25,609 bases of DNA from Candidatus Cloacimonadota bacterium. GTDB lineage: Bacteria > Cloacimonadota > Cloacimonadia > Cloacimonadales > TCS61. Under the pieces are notes generated by a model, which worked only from the letters and a program-made list of their open reading frames with translations, searched no databases and was not told the origin of the DNA. Each line of letters opens with the position of its first letter. Positions within the stretch are counted from its first letter, which is position 1. The stretch is from positions 1-25,609 of the forward strand of contig JAOZPK010000014.1 in assembly GCA_029932755.1 (NCBI GenBank), given 5' to 3'. Positions 7,761 through 17,424 of the stretch are shown here, in pieces. The translations under genes were made by a program, and so were the position numbers.

Positions 7761-10181
7761 ATGATCAAGAATTTTATTAAAGTTGCAATTAGGAATCTAA
7801 TGAATAGAAAATTCTATTCAATTATAAATATTTTAGGATTGTCAATCGGTCTTACCTGCACGATACTTATTGCTCTATTCGTGCAGAATGAACTTTCCTA
7901 CGATAAGCATCATAAGAATCATAAAAGAATATATCGTTTAGAATCTCATTTCAATATACAAGAATCGGAAGATCTTTTTGCGGCAACAGCTCTTCCATTG
8001 GGACCTGCCTTAAAATTGGAATATCCTCAGGATGTAGCTGAATTCTGTCGCTTCATGGACATGGACAACAATCTATTCCAATATGAAGAAAAGCAGATAT
8101 TTGAGGAGAATGTATATTATGCCGATTCTACTCTAGCGGAAGTTTTTACACATGAATTTATTTCCGGTTCACCTTCTGATGCTTTGAATGATCCAAACGA
8201 AATAATTTTAACCGAAAGCTTTGCAAAAAGAATTTTTGATGATATCGATCCTATCGGTAAAACTCTGGAAACCGGTAATGGAGCCATTTATACAATAACA
8301 GGTATTATCAAAGATGTTCCTCATAATTCTCATTTACGTTTTGAAGCAATTGCATCATTCATAACCTTGAAACAGTTTTTTGGTGCAGATCGTTTTGACA
8401 GCCTTGAAAGTGCAGCTTTCTGGAATATAGGATTTTACTCTTACATCATGCTCACAGAAAATGGTGATATCCAAAATGTGCTTGATGCATACCCCGAATT
8501 TAACGAAAAATATATAAAACCCGTTGGCGAACAGATAAATGCAAAATTCCAACTGCTGGTTCAACCATTAGCTGATGTTCATCTCTTTTCCAAGCTAGGC
8601 TACGATTTACCAACAGGAGATATTACTTATGTCTATATCTTCAGTATTGTTGCCCTCTTCCTGCTTCTAATAGGGTGCATAAACTACATGAACCTGGCCA
8701 CGTCACAATCTGCTGGTCGGGCTGTTGAGGTTGGTATTCGCAAAGTTGTAGGAGCACAAAAACAATATTTGCGCTGGCAGTTTATTTTTGAATCCATTCT
8801 GATAGCTGCAATGGCAATGATCTTGGCGTTCGTAGCAGTTGAATTGATCTTACCAACCTTTAATGAATTAGCAGATCGAGAATTGATATTTGGATTTATT
8901 GCCAATCTTGATCTTGTAGTTGGCATTCTCATCATAACTTTTCTTGTAGGATTATTGTCAGGAAGTTATCCAGCTTTTTATCTCTCATCATTTGTTCCGG
9001 TTGAGGTTTTAAAAGGTAAATTAGGGAAAAATAAAGGAACTCTGAGAAAGATTCTCGTGCTGCTGCAATTTTCTATTTCCATTATTATGATAATCGGAAC
9101 ATTCACTGTAATTCAACAATTGAATTTTCTAAAAGATAAAGACCTCGGATTTGATGATGAGAATGTGGTTGTATTAACTATTCGTGACACTTCAGGAGTT
9201 AGAAACCTACAAGCATTTAAAGATGAATTAAAAAAACATCCTCAGATCATTAACGCCGGTACAACTTCCAGTGTTCCAGGTCAGAGTCATGGTATAATTG
9301 TACATCTCTTTGAAACAAAAGATGGTAGTATGCAAGAAAAGGGAATAAATTTCGTATTTGTAGATAATGATTACCTGGAAACCATGGATATGAAAATTAT
9401 TAAAGGTCGCAATTATGATAGAGACCTACAAACCGATGCTGAGGAATCTTGCTTGATCAATGAAGCGACTGTAGAAGTGTTAGGCTGGGGTGAAAATCCA
9501 ATTGGTAAAAAATTGGGATTTGGAGCCAATCTGGATGGAACAGCAAATTTAAATACAAAGGTTATTGGAGTGATCAAAGATTTTCATTATGCATCTCTGC
9601 GTAACCAGATAGACCCGCTTTTGATAATGCTTTCCGATGATCCTCAACGTAATATCTGTTTGCGTATCCGACAGGAGAATATTGGAGAAACACTGGAATT
9701 CATTGAAGAAAAGTGGAATGAGTTCTGCCCTACTTTCCCATTTGAATACACATTCCTGGATGATAGCCTGAATGAACAATATGTGGCTGAGCAGAAGATC
9801 GGAAGTGTTTTCACCTATTTTTCTGTACTTTGCATTTTCATCGCCTGTCTTGGATTATTCGGTTTGGCATCATACACAGCAGAACAGCGAACAAAAGAGA
9901 TCAGTATTCGTAAAGTAATGGGGGCATCTGTTTCTAATATTGTTTTTATACTTTCAAAAGAGTTTTCCGTATGGGTATTGTTGGCAAATATCATTGCCTG
10001 GCCGCTTGCCTATTTTGCATTACAGAAGTGGCTGCAAAATTTTGCTTATGCAGTAGATCAATCTCTACTAACTTATTTTTTGGCTGGAATTACAGCACTT
10101 TTAATTGCTCTGGTAACTGTTAGCTTTCGTTCTTTTAAAGCTGCTCAAACCAATCCTGCAGAAGCTTTGAAATATGAATAA
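7761..10181 (+). CDS. FtsX/MacB-like ABC permease 1
   Basis: 806-residue permease of the ABC exporter class with two FtsX units. One membrane helix at about 20-42 is followed by a large periplasmic domain (about 43-285, MacB_PCD type). Three helices fall at about 290-410 with the coupling segment VEVGIRKVVGAQ. A further helix at about 429-450 precedes a second periplasmic domain and the last three helices from about 680, with a second coupling segment KEISIRKVMGAS. It ends in NPAEALKYE, a tail shared by its two paralogs here. AAGGAG precedes the ATG. The substrate is unknown; peptide, lipid or drug export are all possible for the class. Confidence 0.91.
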   Translation: MIKNFIKVAIRNLMNRKFYSIINILGLSIGLTCTILIALFVQNELSYDKHHKNHKRIYRLESHFNIQESEDLFAATALPLGPALKLEYPQDVAEFCRFMDMDNNLFQYEEKQIFEENVYYADSTLAEVFTHEFISGSPSDALNDPNEIILTESFAKRIFDDIDPIGKTLETGNGAIYTITGIIKDVPHNSHLRFEAIASFITLKQFFGADRFDSLESAAFWNIGFYSYIMLTENGDIQNVLDAYPEFNEKYIKPVGEQINAKFQLLVQPLADVHLFSKLGYDLPTGDITYVYIFSIVALFLLLIGCINYMNLATSQSAGRAVEVGIRKVVGAQKQYLRWQFIFESILIAAMAMILAFVAVELILPTFNELADRELIFGFIANLDLVVGILIITFLVGLLSGSYPAFYLSSFVPVEVLKGKLGKNKGTLRKILVLLQFSISIIMIIGTFTVIQQLNFLKDKDLGFDDENVVVLTIRDTSGVRNLQAFKDELKKHPQIINAGTTSSVPGQSHGIIVHLFETKDGSMQEKGINFVFVDNDYLETMDMKIIKGRNYDRDLQTDAEESCLINEATVEVLGWGENPIGKKLGFGANLDGTANLNTKVIGVIKDFHYASLRNQIDPLLIMLSDDPQRNICLRIRQENIGETLEFIEEKWNEFCPTFPFEYTFLDDSLNEQYVAEQKIGSVFTYFSVLCIFIACLGLFGLASYTAEQRTKEISIRKVMGASVSNIVFILSKEFSVWVLLANIIAWPLAYFALQKWLQNFAYAVDQSLLTYFLAGITALLIALVTVSFRSFKAAQTNPAEALKYE

Positions 10182-10278
10182 TCCTTGCGAATGGTTATCG
10201 AACTTCTTGCTTTTCTCGTCCTTCGCAAGGGCTAACAAATACAACCATTACGAAGGACTCGTAAGCTCAACCATACGT
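10182..10278. repeat. Intergenic palindromic repeat with two alternative stems
   Basis: CCTTGCGAA (10183-10191) is perfectly complementary to TTCGCAAGG (10222-10230). The longer left arm TCCTTGCGAATGGTT (10182-10196) can instead pair with AACCATTACGAAGGA (10243-10257) at 12 of 15 positions. A shorter echo, CAACCATACGTAAG, follows at about 10268-10281. It begins right after the permease stop and fills most of the gap before the second ATPase. It may be a mobile intergenic repeat or an RNA element that sets downstream expression. Confidence 0.55.
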
Positions 10279-10300
10279 AAGATTAAAAATAGGAGAAAAT

Positions 10301-10963
10301 ATGTTAAGTATAAAAGGTGCATTTAAATATTATTCAAACAATTTTGTAAAAACTTATGTTTTAAGAGATGTTGATATTGAAGTTAAAGAAGGAGAATTTG
10401 TTACAATTATGGGACCTTCGGGTGCTGGAAAATCGACTCTTCTTTATATCATGGGAATGTTAGAGACACTGGATGATGGAGAATTCCATTATAAAGAAAA
10501 CCCTGTTCATAAATTTAACGAAAAAAAACGCACTAATCTTCATAAACATGAAATTGGTTTTGTTTTCCAGCAATATCACCTTATCGATGAACTTACCGTT
10601 TATGAAAATATCGAGATGCCGCTTTTGTATCAAAAGATCAAAGGATCCGATCGTAAATCAATGGTTTGTGATATGCTAGACAAATTCAATATCGTAGGCA
10701 AAAAAGATCTTTTTCCAAACCAACTTTCGGGTGGTCAACAGCAATTAGTTGGAATAGCACGCGCAATTATTGGGAAACCAAGTTTGCTTTTGGCTGATGA
10801 ACCAACAGGAAATTTGAATTCAGCACAAGGAAAAGAGATCATGGAACTTTTTAAGAAACTAAATGAAGAAGGAACAACTATCATTCAGGTTACGCATTCC
10901 GAAGAAAAAGCAGCATACGGAAATAGGATAGTGAATTTATTAGATGGAAGGATCGTTGAATAG
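10301..10963 (+). CDS. ABC transporter ATPase, MacB/LolD class (second copy, altered D-loop)
   Basis: Paralog of the first ATPase, 220 residues, aligning without gaps through the core. Walker A is GPSGAGKST (38-46), Q-loop Gln90, Walker B LLLADE with Glu167 and switch His199, so ATP binding and hydrolysis residues are present. Two conserved positions differ: the signature continues LSGGQQQL rather than LSGGQQQR (Leu149), and the D-loop reads NLNS rather than NLDS (Asn173). The D-loop Asp helps communication between the two sites of the dimer, so activity may be altered or this chain may pair with the first ATPase; both are inference. AGGAG precedes the ATG. It is followed by permease 2. Confidence 0.92.
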   Translation: MLSIKGAFKYYSNNFVKTYVLRDVDIEVKEGEFVTIMGPSGAGKSTLLYIMGMLETLDDGEFHYKENPVHKFNEKKRTNLHKHEIGFVFQQYHLIDELTVYENIEMPLLYQKIKGSDRKSMVCDMLDKFNIVGKKDLFPNQLSGGQQQLVGIARAIIGKPSLLLADEPTGNLNSAQGKEIMELFKKLNEEGTTIIQVTHSEEKAAYGNRIVNLLDGRIVE

Positions 10964-11010
10964 TGTTTTAGGATATCATCGTTTATTTTATTGTGCAAGA
11001 GGAGTAATAT

Positions 11011-13362
11011 ATGTTTAAAAATTATTTGAAAATCGCATTGAGAAACCTGATGCGAAACAAAGTATTTTCTGTTATAAATATCATTGGAATGGCAATTGGA
11101 TTAACATGTGGAATCTTACTTTCACTTTGGATATTTGATGAGATCATTTACGATAAATTCCATGAAAACGGTGAAAATATCTACCGGATTTTAGAAAACC
11201 AGAGTTATTCATCGCAAAATATGCAGGTAGCAGTTACTCCCGGTCCATTAGCAGAATCAATCAAAAATGATTTCCCCGAAATTGTTTATGCAACCAGGTA
11301 TAGTCAGGGTTTGACTCAAGTTTTCAAAGTGAAAGAAAAAAAAATCACTGTAACGAATGGAGCTTCTGCCGATGAAGATTTTTTCAAGATGTTCAGCTTT
11401 CCGATAATTAAAGGCAGCCAAACACCATTATCAGAAATAAACTCTATTGTTCTAACAGAAGATACCGCCACAAAAATCTTCGGTGATACAGAAGCAATTG
11501 GTCAACATGTCTCGATTTACGGATTGGATCTGCAAGTTACGGCAATAGTAAAAAATGTTCCCAGAAATTCACATATTTCTTTCAATCATCTTATTCCATT
11601 TCAAATAATGGCAGATAGAAATCCAAATCTGGATAATTGGGGCAGCAATTCGATTCATACTTATATTCAATTAGCAAAAAACACTTCTTTTGAACAGATG
11701 TCTGAAAAAATAAAAATGTATCTCAAAGAAAAGGCTGAGGAATTATCTTCTGAATTGTATTTGCAGCCACTCACAGATACTTATCTTCATTCAGTAGGAT
11801 TGGTTGCAGATTATGGTGGAATGGGCGATTTCAGATACATTGTTTTATTTAGTATTATTGTATTATTTATCATTGTTATTTCCAGCGTGAATTTTATCAG
11901 TTTATCTACTGCCAGATATACAAAACGAGCTAAAGAAGTTGGTTTAAGAAAAGTTGTCGGTTCACAACGCAGCCAATTAATTTGGCAATTCCTGGGTGAA
12001 TCGATGCTTCTTTTGTTGATAGCTTTGGGAGCTGCCCTGGTTTTAGTGGAATTGTGTCTGCCTGCATTTAATAATATTGCTGCTAAAGAATTATCACTCA
12101 TGTACTTATTGAATCCTGCAATGCTTTTCGGACTCATTGTTTTTGTTGTATTCATCGGATTTCTCACGGGAATTTATCCGGCATTTCTGCTTTCATCTTT
12201 CAAGCCTGTTACCGCCCTTAAAGGTTCGCAGATTTCAGGTTCAAAAGGTTCGCTATTCAGAAAAATAATGGTAGTAACACAATGGTCATTATCAATTATT
12301 CTTATTCTCAGCACTCTTATGATTTCAAAGCAATTGCAGTTTATGAAAAATAAAAAACTCGGATTCGAAAAAGAGCAGATCGTTTATACAAACATTCGTG
12401 GTTTCAACGAAATTGATGCCTTGAAAAGGGAGCTTCTCAAATATTCAGGCGTGGAAAGTGTGTCGTCAACATCAGCACTTCCACACAATATTATGAATTC
12501 CACTTCAGGATCTGTTTGGGAAGGGAAAAATGATGAAGATACTTTCCTGGTGCATTACAATATTGTTGATTACGATTTTATCGAAACATTTAAAATCGAA
12601 ATGGCTGAGGGCCGCAGTTTCTCTCAGGAATTATCTGATGATACAAATTTTGGTTTTATTTTGAATCAGGAAGCAATAAAACAGATGGGAATTGAAGATC
12701 CTATCGGTAAACAATATTCAATATGGGGTATGGAAGGACAGATAGTTGGTGTGATGAAAGATTTTCATTTCAAACCACTCCATAATCCCATCGAGCCAAT
12801 GTTGTTCCTGCTTTTAAAAGATTATCTGGAAATCCTTGTTGTAAGAATTGATACTGCAGATCCTGTGAATACGATTTCCTATCTGGAAGAAACAATGGCA
12901 AAATTTGATCCTGAGAGAAAGCATGAATTCAGGTTCTTCGATGAACGTTATAATGTAATGTATAATTCCGAACAACAGATGGGAACGATATTGAGATTAT
13001 TCACTGGTCTGGCAATTTTCATCGCCTGTCTTGGATTGTTTGGACTATCAACCTTCATGACTCAGCAGCGAACTAAAGAGATCGGAATTAGAAAAGTTAT
13101 GGGTGCAGACGTTCCCAATATTGTAGTAATACTTTCCAAAGAATTTACCAAATGGGTGGTCATTGCCAATCTTATTGCTTGCCCTGTCGCTTATTTTATC
13201 ATAAACAAATTACTGCAGAATTTTGCTTATCGCATAGATATGAGTTACAAAGTTTTTGGTATAACTGTTATTTCATCAATCCTGATAGCAATCGTTACAG
13301 TGAGCTTCCAAACCATAAAGGCAGCAAATTCCAATCCGGTGAAAGCTCTTAAATATGAATAA
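11011..13362 (+). CDS. FtsX/MacB-like ABC permease 2
   Basis: 783-residue paralog of permease 1 with the same layout: helix at about 18-40, periplasmic domain, three helices from about 275 to 395 with KEVGLRKVVGSQ, a further helix at about 415-435, second periplasmic domain, and three terminal helices after KEIGIRKVMGAD. It ends NPVKALKYE. Its start MFKNYLKIALRNLMRNK resembles permease 3 more than permease 1. GAGGAG lies before the ATG, 47 bp after the second ATPase, which is its likely partner. Sequence between paralogs is clearly diverged outside the coupling segments, so the duplication is not recent. Confidence 0.91.
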   Translation: MFKNYLKIALRNLMRNKVFSVINIIGMAIGLTCGILLSLWIFDEIIYDKFHENGENIYRILENQSYSSQNMQVAVTPGPLAESIKNDFPEIVYATRYSQGLTQVFKVKEKKITVTNGASADEDFFKMFSFPIIKGSQTPLSEINSIVLTEDTATKIFGDTEAIGQHVSIYGLDLQVTAIVKNVPRNSHISFNHLIPFQIMADRNPNLDNWGSNSIHTYIQLAKNTSFEQMSEKIKMYLKEKAEELSSELYLQPLTDTYLHSVGLVADYGGMGDFRYIVLFSIIVLFIIVISSVNFISLSTARYTKRAKEVGLRKVVGSQRSQLIWQFLGESMLLLLIALGAALVLVELCLPAFNNIAAKELSLMYLLNPAMLFGLIVFVVFIGFLTGIYPAFLLSSFKPVTALKGSQISGSKGSLFRKIMVVTQWSLSIILILSTLMISKQLQFMKNKKLGFEKEQIVYTNIRGFNEIDALKRELLKYSGVESVSSTSALPHNIMNSTSGSVWEGKNDEDTFLVHYNIVDYDFIETFKIEMAEGRSFSQELSDDTNFGFILNQEAIKQMGIEDPIGKQYSIWGMEGQIVGVMKDFHFKPLHNPIEPMLFLLLKDYLEILVVRIDTADPVNTISYLEETMAKFDPERKHEFRFFDERYNVMYNSEQQMGTILRLFTGLAIFIACLGLFGLSTFMTQQRTKEIGIRKVMGADVPNIVVILSKEFTKWVVIANLIACPVAYFIINKLLQNFAYRIDMSYKVFGITVISSILIAIVTVSFQTIKAANSNPVKALKYE

Positions 13363-13383
13363 AAGAATTGAAATAAAATAAAT

Positions 13384-13390
13384 AAGGGAG
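13384..13390 (+). promoter_or_regulatory. Ribosome binding site supporting a TTG start
   Basis: AAGGGAG lies nine bases before the TTG at 13400-13402. No ATG in this frame lies near it, and the codons right after TTG encode a signal peptide, so the TTG is the credible start. Confidence 0.75.
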
Positions 13391-13399
13391 AAAATAATT

Positions 13400-14662
13400 T
13401 TGAAAAAGCTAATTACGATTTTGATAACTTCGCTGATTTTTCAACTAGCAGCAGTTGTGGAAGTAGAAAAAAGCCCAATAATTTTAGGAGAAAAAATCAC
13501 GATCCATTCGGAGGTTTTAGATGAAGATAGATCCTTTTTGATCAATCTTCCCAGCAATTACGAAGATTCGGAAGATAACTATCCTATACTTTTTCAAATT
13601 CAGGGTAGTGAAACTCTGTTTCATAAAGAAAGTGGTACAATTCGATATCTAAGCGAATGGAAAGACAATAATCCACCAATGATCATGGTCAATATTCTTT
13701 TCACAAACTATCGAAGAGATATTTTCCCAGTCAAATTGCCGCGTATTCCAGATACTGGCGGATCGGATAATTTCATCAGCTTCATTTCAGATGAATTGAT
13801 TCCTTATCTGGAAGAAAATTATCGGGTTTCAGATTACCGGATCATATTCGGACAATCGAATACCGGAATGTTCTCAATTTATACATTACTTTCAAATCCA
13901 GATTTATTCGATGCTTACATTGCTGCCAGTCCGGCAGTAGGACAAGGGAATAATTTCATGTATGGCATTACTGATTCTCTACTGGCTGTAAATCAATTCA
14001 AAGACAAAACATTATACATTACTCATGCGTTGGATGATCCGCTGACTGAAATCGTGAACGATGCAATGCCTGGATTTCTGGAAATTCTAAAAAACAAAGC
14101 TCCAAAAGGACTGGATTGGTTTTATCAGGAATATCCAACAGGTGGACATTGCCCTCCAATAACTTTAGAAGCAGCCATTTATTATATTTTTAAAGATTGG
14201 ACGATCCAGCAGGAAATAATCGATTTGGGACCTCTTGCCATTAATGAGTACTGCAAAATTCTGGAAAATAAGTATGGGATCATTCCCGATCTAAAAAGTT
14301 TGTTTCAAGACACTGCCCTAACTTTGATGCGTAGTGAGAATTATGAAAAAGCATACGAATTCTTCAGTTACCTTCGAAAAGATTATCCAGAAGAAATGCT
14401 TTATGCTTATCAGATCGGTAAAATTGCTGCTATCACAGGATTGCACATAAATGAAGGAATCGATGATCTACGCATCTATATTTCTCAAGAAAATGAAAAC
14501 GCTAATCTACCTAAAAGCTCAGCCTGCTGGCGTTTGGGTATGATCTACGAAACTATGGGAGATTTGAAAAAAGCAAAGTCAGCTTATCAGGAAGGACTCC
14601 TGTTGGATGAAAACGATTCCTATTGCAAAGTAGCTTTGGATAAATTGGAAACTCAAGAATAA
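13400..14662 (+). CDS. Exported esterase-like alpha/beta hydrolase with C-terminal TPR-like helices
   Basis: 420 residues starting at TTG. The N-terminus KKLITILITSLIFQLAA is a signal peptide, so the enzyme is likely periplasmic. Residues about 30-270 match the putative esterase (IroE/Fes/esterase D) fold: nucleophile Ser153 in GQSNTG, a candidate acid in LDDP (212-213) and His250 in GGHCPP. The elbow GQSNTG departs from the common GHSxGG. Residues about 300-410 are helical, with a TPR-like repeat at 374-405 (WRLGMIYETMGDLKKAKSAY). It lies between permeases 2 and 3, so it may process the exported compound or an incoming toxin; that is inference. The substrate is not recognisable. Confidence 0.83.
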   Translation: MKKLITILITSLIFQLAAVVEVEKSPIILGEKITIHSEVLDEDRSFLINLPSNYEDSEDNYPILFQIQGSETLFHKESGTIRYLSEWKDNNPPMIMVNILFTNYRRDIFPVKLPRIPDTGGSDNFISFISDELIPYLEENYRVSDYRIIFGQSNTGMFSIYTLLSNPDLFDAYIAASPAVGQGNNFMYGITDSLLAVNQFKDKTLYITHALDDPLTEIVNDAMPGFLEILKNKAPKGLDWFYQEYPTGGHCPPITLEAAIYYIFKDWTIQQEIIDLGPLAINEYCKILENKYGIIPDLKSLFQDTALTLMRSENYEKAYEFFSYLRKDYPEEMLYAYQIGKIAAITGLHINEGIDDLRIYISQENENANLPKSSACWRLGMIYETMGDLKKAKSAYQEGLLLDENDSYCKVALDKLETQE

Positions 14663-14696
14663 ATAAGAATGCTTCCCAAAATGAAAAAATAAAATT

Positions 14697-14701
14697 AGGA
14701 G
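14697..14701 (+). promoter_or_regulatory. Ribosome binding site that selects the second ATG of permease 3
   Basis: AGGAG is only one base from the ATG at 14703 but seven bases from the ATG at 14709. The second ATG also gives the family-like start MFKNYLKIA, as in permease 2, so it is preferred. Confidence 0.75.
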
Positions 14702-14708
14702 AATGAAA

Positions 14709-17117
14709 ATGTTCAAAAATTATTTAAAAATAGCTTATAGAAACATTCTCAAACAAAAAACATATTCAATTATTAATATCTTCGGGCTGGCTTTGGGATT
14801 AACAGCCTGCATTTTAGTTGGCTTGTACATTTATCAAGATTTCAGTTATGATAATTATCATGTAAACAGAGATAGGTTATATCGTCTTACTACACACACC
14901 ACAGATCCAGCTGGGAATTATAGCCTATTGCAATCCTCCGCCCGGATTGCTCCAGCAATAAAACAGGAGTTTCCTGAACTTGATAAGGTGACACGAGTAT
15001 ATTTTTCCAGTGAGAACCTGTTGGTTTTTGATGATAAAAAGTTCTATGAAGAAGATGTGATTTTTGCCGATGAAGATTTTTTTGAGATGTTCAGCTACAA
15101 CACCATTATGGGCAACCAGGATGATTTCCTAAAAAGAAAGAACACGGCAGTTATTTCCCAAAATCTAGCCCATAAATACTTCGGCGATGTATCTCCTGTT
15201 GGCAAAGTTATGAAATATAATGACAAACTGGATATCGAGGTAGTTGGAGTAATTGAAGATGTTCCTGTTAACTCCCATTTCACTTTTGATATTGCTATAA
15301 CCTACAGCTGTTTAACCAACCTTTCTAAAGCAAATATGATGGATAACTGGCATGGAACCTTTGGATCTTTTACCTATGTAATGCTTCATCAGGAAACTAA
15401 TATTGAGCTATTTCAAGAAAAATGTGGTATCTTCTTAACCCAAAAAAAGGAAACAGATGATATCACAAAGCACGCTGTCGAGTTGCAACCTATAGAGTCT
15501 ATTCATCTACATTCTGAAGGTGATGATGATGTTAATGTTCACAGTTCGATAAAGAATGTGCTTATTCTGGGCTCTATTGCTCTGTTTATATTAATTCTAG
15601 CCTGTATAAATTTTATAAATCTAACTACTTCCAGAGCCATAAAAAGAGCCAGAGAAATTGGAGTGAGAAAGGTTTTCGGAGCATATAAAGGTCAGCTTAT
15701 TGGTCAATTCTTAGGGGAATCTGTTCTGGTAACATTTATTGCCTTGGGAATTGCTCTGGTTATGGCAGAACTAAGCCAAACTTTTTTCGCACAACTAATA
15801 GGAACAGAGCTAATCTACAATATTTTCTCTAACCCTATTATCCTCTTAATCATAATAACTTCAACTTTGCTAATCGGAATTTTTGCCGGAATGTATCCTG
15901 CTTTTGTGCTAACAAAATATCAACCTTCTCGAATTATGAAAGGAAACTTTGGAAAGAGCTCTTCCGGGTCTAATCTGTTGAGAAGAGGTTTAGTTCTTTT
16001 CCAATTTACCATTTCTATTTCACTTATCATAATCACGCTTATCATTAGCCAGCAAACCAGTTTCATGCGAAACTTCGATATGGGATTTGAAAAGGATCAG
16101 GTTCTTATTCTTAAAACACCAACTAGAATCGGCAGAAATTATGATGTTATAAAAAGAGAGTTAGAACTTATTCCTGGGGTTACAGCTACATCTGCAAGTT
16201 TGGGAGTTCCAGTGATGGATAGTGGATATTCAACCTTCCTTCTTCCTGATTTGGCAAATGAAGAGCATAATTTTAACATCTCTATTAAATCTATTGATGA
16301 TGATTATTTGGATTTTTATGAAATTCCTCTGTTGGCCGGGAAAAGGCTCTCTGATTTGGAAGGTGGAGATTTTATAAACTTAACTGTAATTAACGAAGCT
16401 ACCGTAAGGCAATTGGGTTTTGCCAGTAATGAGGAGGCTTTGGGAAAGAGCTACACAATAGCGTTTGGAAATAGAGATGGTCGCTATAAGCCAGAGATTA
16501 TTGGAGTGGTAAAAGATTTTCATTTCAAGTCAATGAAATCTGAAGTGTCTCCACTTTTGTTAATGCGCTGGCAGGGACTTTTTAAAGAGGTCTCAATTAA
16601 ATTGAGTTCTCAAAACATTCCTGAAACCATGAAGAGCATAAAAGGAGTTTGGGAAGAACTATACCCAGAGCACCCGTTTGATTACATTTTCCTTGATGAG
16701 AAAATAGATAACCTCTACAAAGCCGAAGAGAAATCTTACCGGGTGATCTCCTTCTTTTCCTCAATCGCTATCTTTATTGCCTGTATGGGACTTTTAGGTC
16801 TTACATTCTACACAACCGAACAACGTAGAAAGGAAATTGGAATTCGCAAAATACTGGGAGCTTCCATTTCGGGTATTGTTAAGAATATCTCTTCAGAGTT
16901 TTTAAAATTAGTGGTTATTGCTAATGTTATAGCCTGGCCTGTGAGTTACTTCCTGGTAAATAAATGGCTCATGAACTTCCCATATAAAATTGAAGTTGGA
17001 ATAGATGTTTTCTTATTAGCCAGCGGACTTGCCTTGTTAATATCTCTCATTACAATTGGCTATACTGTTATTCGCAGCGCAGCCGGCAACCCGATTGAAA
17101 GTATTAGATATGAATAG
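14709..17117 (+). CDS. FtsX/MacB-like ABC permease 3
   Basis: 802-residue third permease of the operon. Layout: helix at about 18-40, periplasmic domain to about 275, three helices to about 400 with the coupling segment REIGVRKVFGAY, a helix at about 425-445, second periplasmic domain, then the last three helices after KEIGIRKILGAS. It ends NPIESIRYE, a variant of the ALKYE tail of its paralogs. No ATPase gene sits beside it, so it must share one of the two ATPases upstream or use one elsewhere. An alternative start at 14703 adds two residues but is badly placed for the AGGAG. This is the last + strand gene in the window. Confidence 0.91.
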   Translation: MFKNYLKIAYRNILKQKTYSIINIFGLALGLTACILVGLYIYQDFSYDNYHVNRDRLYRLTTHTTDPAGNYSLLQSSARIAPAIKQEFPELDKVTRVYFSSENLLVFDDKKFYEEDVIFADEDFFEMFSYNTIMGNQDDFLKRKNTAVISQNLAHKYFGDVSPVGKVMKYNDKLDIEVVGVIEDVPVNSHFTFDIAITYSCLTNLSKANMMDNWHGTFGSFTYVMLHQETNIELFQEKCGIFLTQKKETDDITKHAVELQPIESIHLHSEGDDDVNVHSSIKNVLILGSIALFILILACINFINLTTSRAIKRAREIGVRKVFGAYKGQLIGQFLGESVLVTFIALGIALVMAELSQTFFAQLIGTELIYNIFSNPIILLIIITSTLLIGIFAGMYPAFVLTKYQPSRIMKGNFGKSSSGSNLLRRGLVLFQFTISISLIIITLIISQQTSFMRNFDMGFEKDQVLILKTPTRIGRNYDVIKRELELIPGVTATSASLGVPVMDSGYSTFLLPDLANEEHNFNISIKSIDDDYLDFYEIPLLAGKRLSDLEGGDFINLTVINEATVRQLGFASNEEALGKSYTIAFGNRDGRYKPEIIGVVKDFHFKSMKSEVSPLLLMRWQGLFKEVSIKLSSQNIPETMKSIKGVWEELYPEHPFDYIFLDEKIDNLYKAEEKSYRVISFFSSIAIFIACMGLLGLTFYTTEQRRKEIGIRKILGASISGIVKNISSEFLKLVVIANVIAWPVSYFLVNKWLMNFPYKIEVGIDVFLLASGLALLISLITIGYTVIRSAAGNPIESIRYE

Positions 17118-17121
17118 TATA

Positions 17122-17340
17122 TTAAATAATTTTGTGATATAATAATAGTGCAAATCCGATGTATATGGGAACCAGAGTAAATTGAAAGAAGGCTCCTGTT
17201 AGCACTTGATTTTGGCTTACAGAAACTTCTGTAAGATAATCTGAACTTTCTACAGAAGGAACGACACTGAGAATGCCTGCAACCATTCCAACAATAATGA
17301 GTGTTCCTGTAATAATTGCGGTCTTTCTGTTTGAGGTCAT
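17122..17340 (-). pseudogene. Truncated DUF4386-type membrane protein
   Basis: 72 residues with two membrane segments (about 8-28 and 47-68). The sequence SNRKTAIITGTLIIVGMVAG, then LSVVPSVESSDYLTEVS and QNQVLTGAFFQF, resembles the N-terminus of DUF4386 proteins. That family normally has about 220 residues and several more helices. Here the frame stops right after the second helix, and the stop is only five bases from the end of permease 3, leaving no room for the rest. AAGGAA precedes the ATG, so a short protein could still be made. The best reading is a gene cut by a rearrangement at this junction. The function of the family is unknown. Confidence 0.6.
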
Positions 17341-17424
17341 TAATATATTCCTTAGTAATTATACATTTAGTTTCAATTATTTTTATACACAGTTGAACGT
17401 TCGTATTTTATATTTTCCTTCATA

